A DNA stretch of 64,000 bases from Nitratireductor aquimarinus (GTDB taxonomy: Bacteria; Pseudomonadota; Alphaproteobacteria; Rhizobiales; Rhizobiaceae). Shown one piece after another: positions 23,462 to 30,927 of this stretch (position 1 is its first letter; each line of letters opens with the position of its first letter). The stretch is from contig NZ_CP177239.1 of assembly GCF_046773475.1 (NCBI RefSeq), positions 1,240,001 to 1,304,000 on the forward strand. The letters are read 5' to 3'. The position numbers and the translations under genes are program-made. The notes below the pieces were generated by a model. That model saw only the letters and a list, made by a program, of their open reading frames with translations, ran no database searches and had not been told where the DNA came from.

Positions 23462-24133
23462 TTAGAACTGCATACCAAGGCCGAACATGACCTTGTTGGA
23501 GCTGTCGCTGACGTCCTGTGCACCGCTACCGGTGTTGAACGTCTCGCTGCCGAACTTCGTGTAGCGATACTCGACGCGACCGAAGACGCGCTCGGTCAGC
23601 TTGGCGTCGACACCTGCGCCGGCCGTCCAGCCGAGCATGGTGTTGGTGTCGGAACCGGCTGCATCGGAAACCTTCAGGCGCTCTGCAGCACCACCGGCCG
23701 TACCGTAGATCAGGATGTTGTCGGTCGCGGCAACACCAAGACGTGCGCGCAGCGTACCGTCGACGCCACCCTTGGATTCGACACCGGCATTGGTGCCCTT
23801 CATGCCGTTGTAACCGACATCACCTTCAACACCGTAGACAAAGCTACCGGACTGGAAGTTCCAACCGGCAAAACCGTTGCCGACGAAGCCATCGGTGCCG
23901 ATGTCGTTGCCGACGACCGGCTGGTTGGCGGAGGTTTCGCCAGAGAAGCCGTAGCCGAGTGCGATACCGGCGTAGCCGCCTTCCCAATTGTTGATCGGGG
24001 TGGAGATCACCGGCGCTGCGGGCGGTGCCGGCGGCTGCTCGATGACCGCATCGGCTGCATTGGCAACGCCTGCGACTGCGACAAAACCAACGGCTGCGGC
24101 CGTCGACAGAATGACGTTCTTATGGGCTTTCAT
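23462..24133 (-). CDS. Omp25/Omp31-like outer-membrane beta-barrel protein
   Basis: A 223 aa protein with a signal peptide (MKAHKNVILSTAAAVGFVAV, then AGVANAA) and a Pro-rich linker (IEQPPAPPAAPV). An eight-stranded barrel follows, with the family phrases WEGGYAGIALGYGF, GYNGMKG, GVDGTLRARLGVA, GWTAGAGVDAKLTERVFGRV and EYRYTKFG, ending in FGLGMQF with terminal Phe. It is a major surface protein type of Rhizobiales. A second copy lies at 25546, about 40 percent similar by eye. Confidence 0.9.
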   Translation of the reverse strand: MKAHKNVILSTAAAVGFVAVAGVANAADAVIEQPPAPPAAPVISTPINNWEGGYAGIALGYGFSGETSANQPVVGNDIGTDGFVGNGFAGWNFQSGSFVYGVEGDVGYNGMKGTNAGVESKGGVDGTLRARLGVAATDNILIYGTAGGAAERLKVSDAAGSDTNTMLGWTAGAGVDAKLTERVFGRVEYRYTKFGSETFNTGSGAQDVSDSSNKVMFGLGMQF

Positions 24134-24423
24134 GGTCCATACTCCTTAAGCCACTAGCATTTTCAAAGCTGTGGTCGTCCCTCTTGAGCATCATGCCCGT
24201 AAAACGCACCACGCTGGCGAGGCCAGGAACCTTGGGAGGAAGCTATCCCGACGTCGCATGCCCTTATCTGGGCGTGAAATGAGGCTGAACGTGCCCCAAA
24301 AATAGGTCTTTCGGGGGCGCCAATGAGGCGGAAAATTGACGTTGCAATTTGGCAACAGAATTATTTCCGGGCCTTGGGGGCCGACAGGTGAGCACCTATA
24401 TACCGCGAGAAATCGCGGATCAC

Positions 24424-25377
24424 ATGGGGACATTCATGCTTTTCAGTCTGCTTATGCTGGCAGTCGGCGTCACGCTTCTATTCTTCGCAGGCGACATCTT
24501 TGTGAAGGGCGCCGTCGGCCTTGCCGAGAATCTCGGAATTTCCCCTCTCATCATCGGCTTGACCGTGGTGGCGTTCGGAACCTCCGCACCTGAACTTTTC
24601 ACATCCGTGCAGGCTGCGCTTTCCGGCGCGCCTGGCCTTGCCGTCGGCAACGTGGTTGGCTCCAACATCGCCAATGTGCTTCTGGTGCTGGGCGTGCCAG
24701 CGCTCATCTACCCCGTCATCTCCAATGAGAAGGGGCTGCGCCGCAATCTGGTCGCCATGCTGGGTACGACGGCAGTTTTCATGTGGATGCTTGCGGGGGG
24801 CGTCATCACCCGGCTTGAAGGCGCTGCACTCTTCGCAGGTCTTTGCGCCTTCATCGCCTGGCAGATTTACGATGCGAGAAGCAGCGGGGCTCCGGAAAAC
24901 CACGACTTCCATGACGATATCGGGGAAGCACCGCATGACCGCAAACGGGTCATCATCTATCTTGTTGCCGGCGTCGTCGGCCTCCCCATCGCCGCGCAGC
25001 TGACTGTTGCCGGCGCCGTGCGGATTGCTGAGAGCTTCGGTGTCAGCGACGCCGCCATCGGCCTGACCATTGTCGCCATTGGCACTTCGCTGCCCGAGCT
25101 CGCAACCAGCGTGGCCGCAGCAATCAAGCGTCAGTCGACGATGGCGCTGGGCAACATTGTCGGCTCGAACATCTTCAACATCGCATGCATCATGGGACTG
25201 ACGGCGCTGATCACACCGGTCGCAGTCGATCCGCGCATCATTTCCGTCGACATGTGGGTAATGCTGGGCGCGAGCCTTGCGCTGGCGCTTCTGGGTTTCC
25301 TGCGCCTGCCCGCCGGAAAGGCGGTTGGCGGCGCAATGCTGGCGGCGTTCGCCGGATACATCGCCACGGTGTTCTAG
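24424..25377 (+). CDS. Calcium/sodium antiporter family protein (YrbG/CaxA type)
   Basis: A 317 aa inner-membrane exchanger with two internally repeated halves. Each has an alpha motif: GLTVVAFGTSAPELFTSVQA with AVGNVVGSNIANV, and GLTIVAIGTSLPELATSVAA with ALGNIVGSNIFNI. A short cytoplasmic loop (about 155-180) separates the halves. ATG 24424 is chosen because it places the first helix normally; an upstream in-frame start would add 25 polar residues. Confidence 0.92.
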   Translation: MGTFMLFSLLMLAVGVTLLFFAGDIFVKGAVGLAENLGISPLIIGLTVVAFGTSAPELFTSVQAALSGAPGLAVGNVVGSNIANVLLVLGVPALIYPVISNEKGLRRNLVAMLGTTAVFMWMLAGGVITRLEGAALFAGLCAFIAWQIYDARSSGAPENHDFHDDIGEAPHDRKRVIIYLVAGVVGLPIAAQLTVAGAVRIAESFGVSDAAIGLTIVAIGTSLPELATSVAAAIKRQSTMALGNIVGSNIFNIACIMGLTALITPVAVDPRIISVDMWVMLGASLALALLGFLRLPAGKAVGGAMLAAFAGYIATVF

Positions 25378-25446
25378 ATCGCGGTCTTCTGGTTCGCGGC
25401 CTTCCGGATCGCGGCATTCCGGATCGCGGCCTTCTGGATCGCGCAT
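25377..25446. repeat. 15-bp tandem repeat, about 4.5 copies
   Basis: Units of the form GATCGCGGCCTTCTG are repeated head to tail directly after the exchanger stop, with small base changes between copies. The 15-bp period equals five codons, so false pentapeptide repeats appear on both strands. It is probably a slippage-prone minisatellite. No gene uses it convincingly. Confidence 0.8.
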
Positions 25447-25471
25447 GTCCAGCGACGAAAAGAAAATGATG

Positions 25472-25496
25472 AAGCCGGCCTCGCGCCGGCTTCATC
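25472..25496. terminator. Hairpin terminator downstream of the second Omp gene and the exchanger
   Basis: GAAGCCGGC and GCCGGCTTC flank a short loop (CTCGC), between convergent genes. The A/T tails are weak, so confidence is moderate. Confidence 0.6.
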
Positions 25497-25545
25497 TCTA
25501 TTTAAGGACCAGATCAGTACATCTGGCCTGACTTTGATCGGGTGA

Positions 25546-26199
25546 TCAGAAGCGCACGCCGAGACCGATGCGAAACTCGTTCATGCCGCCAGAGAGCTTT
25601 GCGGGGCCGCCTGCCGTCTCGAAGGTGTTGCTCCCGATGCTGCCGATATTCGTGTAGCGATACTCGCCACGGGCAAACACCTTGTCCGTCAGCGCCACGT
25701 CAGCGCCGACACCTGCCGTCCAGCCGGTAAGCATCCTGGAATCCGACACACTGCCGTCCTTTACGCTGTAGCGCCCGGCAGCCAGACCGGCGGCCGTGTA
25801 GATCAGCAGGCGGTCATTGACCGCGTAACCAAGGCGTCCGCGAACCGCACCATTGACACCGCCCTTGATGTCAGCGCCCAAGCTGGAAGCCTTCAGGCCG
25901 TTATAGCCGAGCTCGCCCTCGACACCGTAAACAACTTTGCCTGTCTGGGCATTGTAGCCAGCGAACACGCCACCGATATAATCAGTGCTCGTCTTTGCGT
26001 CCCCGTCCTCATCGCCACGTGTGCGAACCACGCCGGACGTGGCGCCCAGATAGGTGCCTTCCCAACCGGGAAGCTGAATGACGGGATCCGGTGCTGCATT
26101 CGAACCCGAAAGGTCAGCAGCCAGGGCCGGACCAATGCCCATGGCGACTGCCAACACGGCAACCATGGTGCTCAAGCGAAGGATAAAACTCGATTTCAT
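25546..26199 (-). CDS. Second Omp25/Omp31-like outer-membrane protein
   Basis: A 217 aa protein with a signal peptide (MKSSFILRLSTMVAVLAVAM, then GIGPALAA). It has the same barrel phrases as the protein at 23462 (WEGTYLGATSGV, GELGYNGLKA, GAVRGRLGYAVNDRLLIY, GWTAGVGADVALTDKVFARG, EYRYTNIG) and C-terminal GLGVRF. ATG 26199 starts the signal peptide; an upstream in-frame Met would add 13 residues. The shared family and nearby position suggest an old duplication. Confidence 0.88.
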   Translation of the reverse strand: MKSSFILRLSTMVAVLAVAMGIGPALAADLSGSNAAPDPVIQLPGWEGTYLGATSGVVRTRGDEDGDAKTSTDYIGGVFAGYNAQTGKVVYGVEGELGYNGLKASSLGADIKGGVNGAVRGRLGYAVNDRLLIYTAAGLAAGRYSVKDGSVSDSRMLTGWTAGVGADVALTDKVFARGEYRYTNIGSIGSNTFETAGGPAKLSGGMNEFRIGLGVRF

Positions 26200-26523
26200 G
26201 AAATTTTCCCGTTTATAAAACAAAACATACGTAAACAATCTTCTTAACCCGAAGACAGCCCTCCATCATTTCCAATCTTGTCCGAATTTTGGCACTCTTC
26301 GGAAATTTCAGTTACATGTACGAATACGTAAACAACAGAAAATCAGCCTTATAATTCTTAGTCATCAAAACCAAAACCCCTGGCCTTTGCCCTCTCTGTC
26401 AGGAGAATACGCATGTCGCGGCTACGGGGTTGGAGACGCGCCTCATTCGGCCTAAATGACATCATGGAAATTCAGCTTTCAGACGCACAGGATTCGCGGC
26501 TGACTGACATGGACGGGAGCGAC
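26200..26523. other. AT-rich intergenic region, promoter area of the second Omp gene
   Basis: 324 bp with no convincing gene and clearly more A+T than its surroundings. An 11-bp direct repeat, TACGTAAACAA, occurs at 26228-26238 and 26325-26335. It could be a regulator site for the leftward Omp gene or the rightward reductase gene. Confidence 0.5.
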
Positions 26524-27288
26524 ATGGCACAGACCAATGGAACGGCACTGATTACCGGCGGCGCAAAACGCATCGGCGCGGCCATCGCGCGCGATCTGGG
26601 CCGTCACGGCTTTTCCGTCGCCATCCATTGCAGCCATTCGCGCGACGCTGCCGACCGGCTCGCTGCCGAAATCATCGAGGCAGGCGGACGGGCCGCCGTT
26701 CTGCAGGCCGACCTGCGCGACGGCAAGGCGACACGGGCGCTGATCGGCCAGACAGAAGAGGCGCTGGGCCTGCCGTCCATCGTGATCAACAATGCCTCGA
26801 TCTTCGAGGATGATGCAGTCTCCGACTTTACCGACGAAGGCTGGGACGCCCATTTCGACCTTCACGTCAAAGCCCCTGCGCTGATCGCGCAGGCGCTGAC
26901 ACAGGCTTTGCCCGACGATGCGCAGGCCCTGATCGTCAACATGATCGACCAGCGCGTATGGCGACTGAACCCGCGCTTCTTCAGCTACACGCTTTCCAAA
27001 TCCGCGCTCTGGACCGCGACACGCACCATGGCGCAGGCGCTTGGCCCGAACATCCGCGTCAACGCCATCGGCCCCGGCCCCACCCTGCCCAACCAGCGCC
27101 AGCAGCAGGAAGATTTCGACCGTCAGACCGATGGCCTCATTCTGGGGCGCGCGCCGGATCTGGACGATTTCGGCCGCACGGTGCGCTATCTCTGGGAGAC
27201 GCGCTCGATCACCGGCCAGATGATCGCGCTCGACGGCGGCCAGCACCTGGCCTGGGAAACGCCTGACGTGGCGGGAGTGCCCGAGTGA
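26524..27288 (+). CDS. SDR oxidoreductase, pteridine reductase (FolM)-like
   Basis: A 254 aa Rossmann enzyme. NADPH loop TGGAKRIGAA (11-20), INNAS (88-92) and catalytic Tyr155-x3-Lys159 (SYTLSK). In place of the usual SDR serine there is Asp142 (NMIDQ), 13 residues before Tyr. That is the PTR1/FolM pattern and suggests a dihydropterin substrate. ATG 26524 is favoured by GGGAG 6 nt upstream; earlier in-frame starts exist. The stop overlaps uvrC by 4 nt. Confidence 0.8.
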   Translation: MAQTNGTALITGGAKRIGAAIARDLGRHGFSVAIHCSHSRDAADRLAAEIIEAGGRAAVLQADLRDGKATRALIGQTEEALGLPSIVINNASIFEDDAVSDFTDEGWDAHFDLHVKAPALIAQALTQALPDDAQALIVNMIDQRVWRLNPRFFSYTLSKSALWTATRTMAQALGPNIRVNAIGPGPTLPNQRQQQEDFDRQTDGLILGRAPDLDDFGRTVRYLWETRSITGQMIALDGGQHLAWETPDVAGVPE

Positions 27289-29276
27289 ACGCCAAAACCG
27301 TCCTCAAGGAGACTGCCCTCAAGGAACCGGCAAACCTCGCCCTCGACTGGGACAGCGGCGAGACCACCGATGGCGTGGTCGGCATCGAGGTCATCCAGTC
27401 TGCGGTAAAGCGGCTACCGAACGCACCCGGCGTCTACCGGATGATGAACGCCGAGGGCGATGTTCTCTATGTGGGCAAGGCCCGCAGCCTGAAGAAGCGC
27501 GTCACCAACTACGCGCAGGGGCGCGGCCACACCAACCGCATTGGCCGGATGGTGCGCGAAACGGCGTCGATGGAGTTCGTGGTCACGCGAACGGAAACCG
27601 AAGCGCTGCTTCTGGAAGCCAATCTGATCAAGCGTCTGCGCCCGCGTTTCAACGTGCTGCTGCGCGACGACAAATCGTTTCCCTATATCCTTCTGACCGG
27701 CGACCATTCCGCACCCGGCATCTTCAAGCATCGCGGCGCGCGCTCCAAGAAGGGCGATTATTTCGGCCCCTTCGCCTCCGCCGGCGCCGTCAGCCGCACC
27801 ATCAACTCGCTGCAACGCGCCTTTTTGCTGCGCACCTGCACGGATTCCGTGTTCGAAAGCCGTACCCGCCCCTGCCTGCTCTATCAGATCAAGCGTTGCT
27901 CCGGCCCCTGCACCGGCGAAATCAGCGAAGACGATTACGGCGATCTTGTTTCGGAAGCGAAGGCTTTCCTCTCCGGTCGCTCCAGCAGGGTGAAGGCGGA
28001 GATCGCCAAATCCATGCAGGAAGCCTCCGAGGCGCTCGATTTCGAGCGTGCCGCGATCTATCGCGACCGGCTTTCCGCCCTTAGCCACGTGCAGAGCCAT
28101 CAGGGCATCAACCCGCAGGGTGTTGAGGAAGCCGATGTGTTCGCCATCCATCAGGAAGGCGGGCAGAACTGCATTCAGGTCTTCTTCTTCCGCACCGGGC
28201 AGAACTGGGGCAACCGCGCCTATTTCCCCAAGGCGGACCCGGCGCTTGAGGCCAATGAGGTGCTCGGCGCGTTCCTCGCCCAGTTCTATGACGACAAGCC
28301 CTGCCCGCGCATGGTGCTTCTGTCGCATGAAGTCGAAGAGCAGGAACTTCTCACCGAGGCGCTTTCCACCCGCGCCGGCCGCAAGGTTCAGGTGCTGTGC
28401 CCGCAGCGCGGCGAGAAGAAGGACCTGACCGACCACGCGCTTCAAAACGCCCGCGAGGCGCTTGGACGGCGACTGGCGGAAACCTCTTCGCAGGCGCGCC
28501 TGATGGAGGGGTTTGCCGAAACCTTCGGACTGGAAGAAGCCCCGCGCCGCATCGAGGTCTACGACAACTCGCACATCATGGGCACCAACGCGGTGGGCGG
28601 CATGATCGTCGCCGGAGCGGAAGGCTTCGCCAAGAACCAGTATCGCAAGTTCAACATCCGTTCGACCGACATCACCCCCGGCGATGACTACGGCATGATG
28701 CGCGAGGTGATGCAGAGGCGCTTCTCCCGCCTCATCAAGGAGAACGGTCTCCCGATTGCCGGGGACGCACAGAAGACCGGTGATGACGAGGCCGACGCTC
28801 CCGAGATGGCGGACATCCCCGCCTGGCCCGATGTCATTCTGATCGATGGTGGTCAGGGACAGCTGGCGGCCGCCGCGCAGATCCTCGAGGAACTCGGCAT
28901 CACGGAAATGGTGACAGCCATCGGCGTCGCCAAGGGCGTCGACCGCGATGCCGGACGCGAGCGCTTCTTCATGGCCGGCAAAAGCTCGTTCACCCTGCCG
29001 GTGCGTGATCCCGTGCTTTATTTCATCCAGCGGCTGCGCGACGAGGCGCACCGTTTCGCCATCGGCTCGCACCGGGCGCGCCGCAAGAAGGAGATGGTGA
29101 AGAACCCGCTTGATGAGATCAGCGGCATCGGCCCCGGCCGCAAGCGCGCATTGCTGCATCACTTCGGCACGGCCAAGGCTGTCAGCCGCGCCGGCATTGA
29201 TGACCTGATCGCCGTGGACGGCATCTCCGAGGCAATTGCCCGCCAGATCTACAATCATTTCCACGAAAACGGCTGA
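27285..29276 (+). CDS. uvrC: Excinuclease ABC subunit C
   Basis: A 663 aa nuclease of nucleotide-excision repair, which cuts on both sides of a lesion. The N-terminal GIY-YIG domain is visible (APGVYRMMNAEGDVLYVGKA at about 47-66), as are the Cys-rich strip CTDSVFESRTRPCLLYQIKR, the UVR motif (EASEALDFERAAIYRDRLSA), the C-terminal RNase-H-like nuclease (EVYDNSHIMGTNAVGGMIVA) and the helix-hairpin-helix end (ISGIGPGRKRALLHHFG). About 30 extra residues precede the GIY domain. Confidence 0.97.
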   Translation: MNAKTVLKETALKEPANLALDWDSGETTDGVVGIEVIQSAVKRLPNAPGVYRMMNAEGDVLYVGKARSLKKRVTNYAQGRGHTNRIGRMVRETASMEFVVTRTETEALLLEANLIKRLRPRFNVLLRDDKSFPYILLTGDHSAPGIFKHRGARSKKGDYFGPFASAGAVSRTINSLQRAFLLRTCTDSVFESRTRPCLLYQIKRCSGPCTGEISEDDYGDLVSEAKAFLSGRSSRVKAEIAKSMQEASEALDFERAAIYRDRLSALSHVQSHQGINPQGVEEADVFAIHQEGGQNCIQVFFFRTGQNWGNRAYFPKADPALEANEVLGAFLAQFYDDKPCPRMVLLSHEVEEQELLTEALSTRAGRKVQVLCPQRGEKKDLTDHALQNAREALGRRLAETSSQARLMEGFAETFGLEEAPRRIEVYDNSHIMGTNAVGGMIVAGAEGFAKNQYRKFNIRSTDITPGDDYGMMREVMQRRFSRLIKENGLPIAGDAQKTGDDEADAPEMADIPAWPDVILIDGGQGQLAAAAQILEELGITEMVTAIGVAKGVDRDAGRERFFMAGKSSFTLPVRDPVLYFIQRLRDEAHRFAIGSHRARRKKEMVKNPLDEISGIGPGRKRALLHHFGTAKAVSRAGIDDLIAVDGISEAIARQIYNHFHENG

Positions 29277-29474
29277 AGCGGCGTTCTTTCGTCGCGGTTA
29301 CCCCGGTTGGCGCTTGCCGTTCGCTCCCGGTTCTGATTTGACAGGTAACGATTGGTATTTGCCAGTCGAGCCCGACGGGCGTGTGTTCGTCGTGTCCTCG
29401 CGCTTGGGACGCGGTGATTTTAAAATCAATGGGTTGGAATGTGTCCGCACATTCCGGGGCAGACCTGAGCAGGA

Positions 29475-30083
29475 TTGCGCTTCATGGCCAGACGCAGAAC
29501 GCCGGCATTCAACATCCCGAACCTCCTGACCTATGGCCGCATTCTTGCGGTGCCGGCAATCGTGCTGTGCTTTTTCCTGGAGGGGCGGCTGCAATCGAGC
29601 GACTTCGCCCGCTGGTCGGCGCTGGCGCTCTTCATCCTCGCCAGCATTACCGATTACTTCGATGGCTACCTGGCGCGCATCTGGAAGCAGACCTCGAATA
29701 TCGGCAAGATGCTTGATCCCATCGCCGACAAGCTCCTCGTTTCCACCTGCCTTCTGCTTCTGGCAGCCGACACGGACCGCACCATCGCCGGATGGTCGCT
29801 CTGGGCGGCGATCATCATCCTGTGCCGCGAAATTCTCGTTTCTGGCCTGCGCGAATATCTCGCCGCACTCAAGGTCAGCGTTCCCGTGACGCAGCTCGCC
29901 AAATGGAAGACGACGATCCAGATGGTCGCCATCGCCTTCCTGCTGGCCGGCCCCGCCGGTGACAAGATCCTGCCCTACACCACCGAGATGGGCATTGTGC
30001 TTCTTTGGATCTCGGCCGTCGTGACGCTTTACACCGGTTATGACTATTTCCGCGCCGGGCTGAAGCATATTGTGGAGGAATGA
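29475..30083 (+). CDS. pgsA: CDP-diacylglycerol--glycerol-3-phosphate 3-phosphatidyltransferase
   Basis: A 202 aa membrane enzyme committing to phosphatidylglycerol synthesis. It carries the CDP-alcohol signature DYFDGYLARIWKQTSNIGKM with LDPIADK (about 60-86), preceded by FNIPNLLTYGRIL. A start at MARRRT, three codons in, is equally likely. It lies between uvrC and moaD, a conserved order in Rhizobiales, and its stop overlaps moaD by 4 nt. Confidence 0.92.
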   Translation: MRFMARRRTPAFNIPNLLTYGRILAVPAIVLCFFLEGRLQSSDFARWSALALFILASITDYFDGYLARIWKQTSNIGKMLDPIADKLLVSTCLLLLAADTDRTIAGWSLWAAIIILCREILVSGLREYLAALKVSVPVTQLAKWKTTIQMVAIAFLLAGPAGDKILPYTTEMGIVLLWISAVVTLYTGYDYFRAGLKHIVEE

Positions 30084-30337
30084 CCGTGAAACTCGTCTAT
30101 TTCGCCTGGGTTCGTGAGCGCATCGGCCTGCCGGAAGAGACCGTTGACCTGCCCGCCGACGTCAAGACAGTGACGGACCTGCTCGCCTGGCTGAAAACCC
30201 GTGGCGAAAACTACGAAACCGCCCTTGAGCGGTCCGACGTGATCCGCGTCGCAATCAATCAGGAGCATGCCGAACACACGGCCGCCCTGCCCCGGAACGG
30301 TGAAGTGGCGCTCTTTCCGCCCATGACCGGGGGCTGA
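30080..30337 (+). CDS. moaD: Molybdopterin synthase sulfur carrier subunit
   Basis: An 85 aa ubiquitin-like protein. The C-terminus is FPPMTGG, with the terminal Gly-Gly that is thiocarboxylated to donate sulfur to precursor Z. It overlaps pgsA by 4 nt and is followed after 2 nt by moaE, its partner. Confidence 0.93.
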   Translation: MTVKLVYFAWVRERIGLPEETVDLPADVKTVTDLLAWLKTRGENYETALERSDVIRVAINQEHAEHTAALPRNGEVALFPPMTGG

Positions 30338-30339
30338 CC

Positions 30340-30810
30340 ATGACTGCGCCTTGTGAGCCTCTGGTGCGTGTTCAGGCAGAGGATTTCGACCCTGCCGCCG
30401 AAAGCCGCCGCCTGACCGAAGGCCGCCGCGACGTTGGCGCGGTGGTGAGCTTCACCGGGCTTTGCCGCGATGAGAACGGGCGGCTTGATGCGCTCGAACT
30501 CGAACACTATCCGGGCATGGCCGAGGCCGAGATCGCGCGCATCGCTGCCGAGGCGGCCGAGCGCTGGCCCCTGACCGGCCTGACGGTTATCCACCGGTTT
30601 GGCCGCATTGCCCCTGGGGAAAACATCGTGCTCGTGGTCGCTGCCTCCTCGCACCGCCGGGCTGCCTTCGAATCTGCCGATTTCCTCATGGATTTCCTCA
30701 AATCCCGCGCTCCTTTCTGGAAAAAAGAGCATGTTTCCGAGAAAAACAGCGGAGACTGGGTCGAGGCCAGGGCGGGCGATCTGGAAGACATGAAACGCTG
30801 GCAGCGCTGA
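30340..30810 (+). CDS. moaE: Molybdopterin synthase catalytic subunit
   Basis: A 156 aa enzyme converting cyclic pyranopterin monophosphate to molybdopterin. Visible: GAVVSFTGLCRDEN, LELEHYPGMAEAEI, VIHRFGRIAPGENIVLVVAA, SSHRRAAFE and the active-site lysines APFWKKE. It pairs with moaD. The cofactor is likely used by the oxidoreductase at 19146. Confidence 0.95.
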   Translation: MTAPCEPLVRVQAEDFDPAAESRRLTEGRRDVGAVVSFTGLCRDENGRLDALELEHYPGMAEAEIARIAAEAAERWPLTGLTVIHRFGRIAPGENIVLVVAASSHRRAAFESADFLMDFLKSRAPFWKKEHVSEKNSGDWVEARAGDLEDMKRWQR

Positions 30811-30927
30811 GCGGACCTCTTCCTTTTACCCTTCACTAACGATAGCCGGCTTTTCTCCCGTTCCTAGACATTTGGGCAAGCCGTTACAGGTTATAGCTTT
30901 CCCCTGAGTTATCTTGGTGGGAGAGCA

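Noticed and set aside
24478..25446. Frame with RDPEG-type pentapeptide repeats
   Set aside because: The repeats come from the 15-bp minisatellite and the rest is antisense to the exchanger.
27414..29264. 616-codon open frame antisense to uvrC
   Set aside because: It mirrors the codon pattern of uvrC, has no domain and no ribosome site; a high-GC shadow frame.
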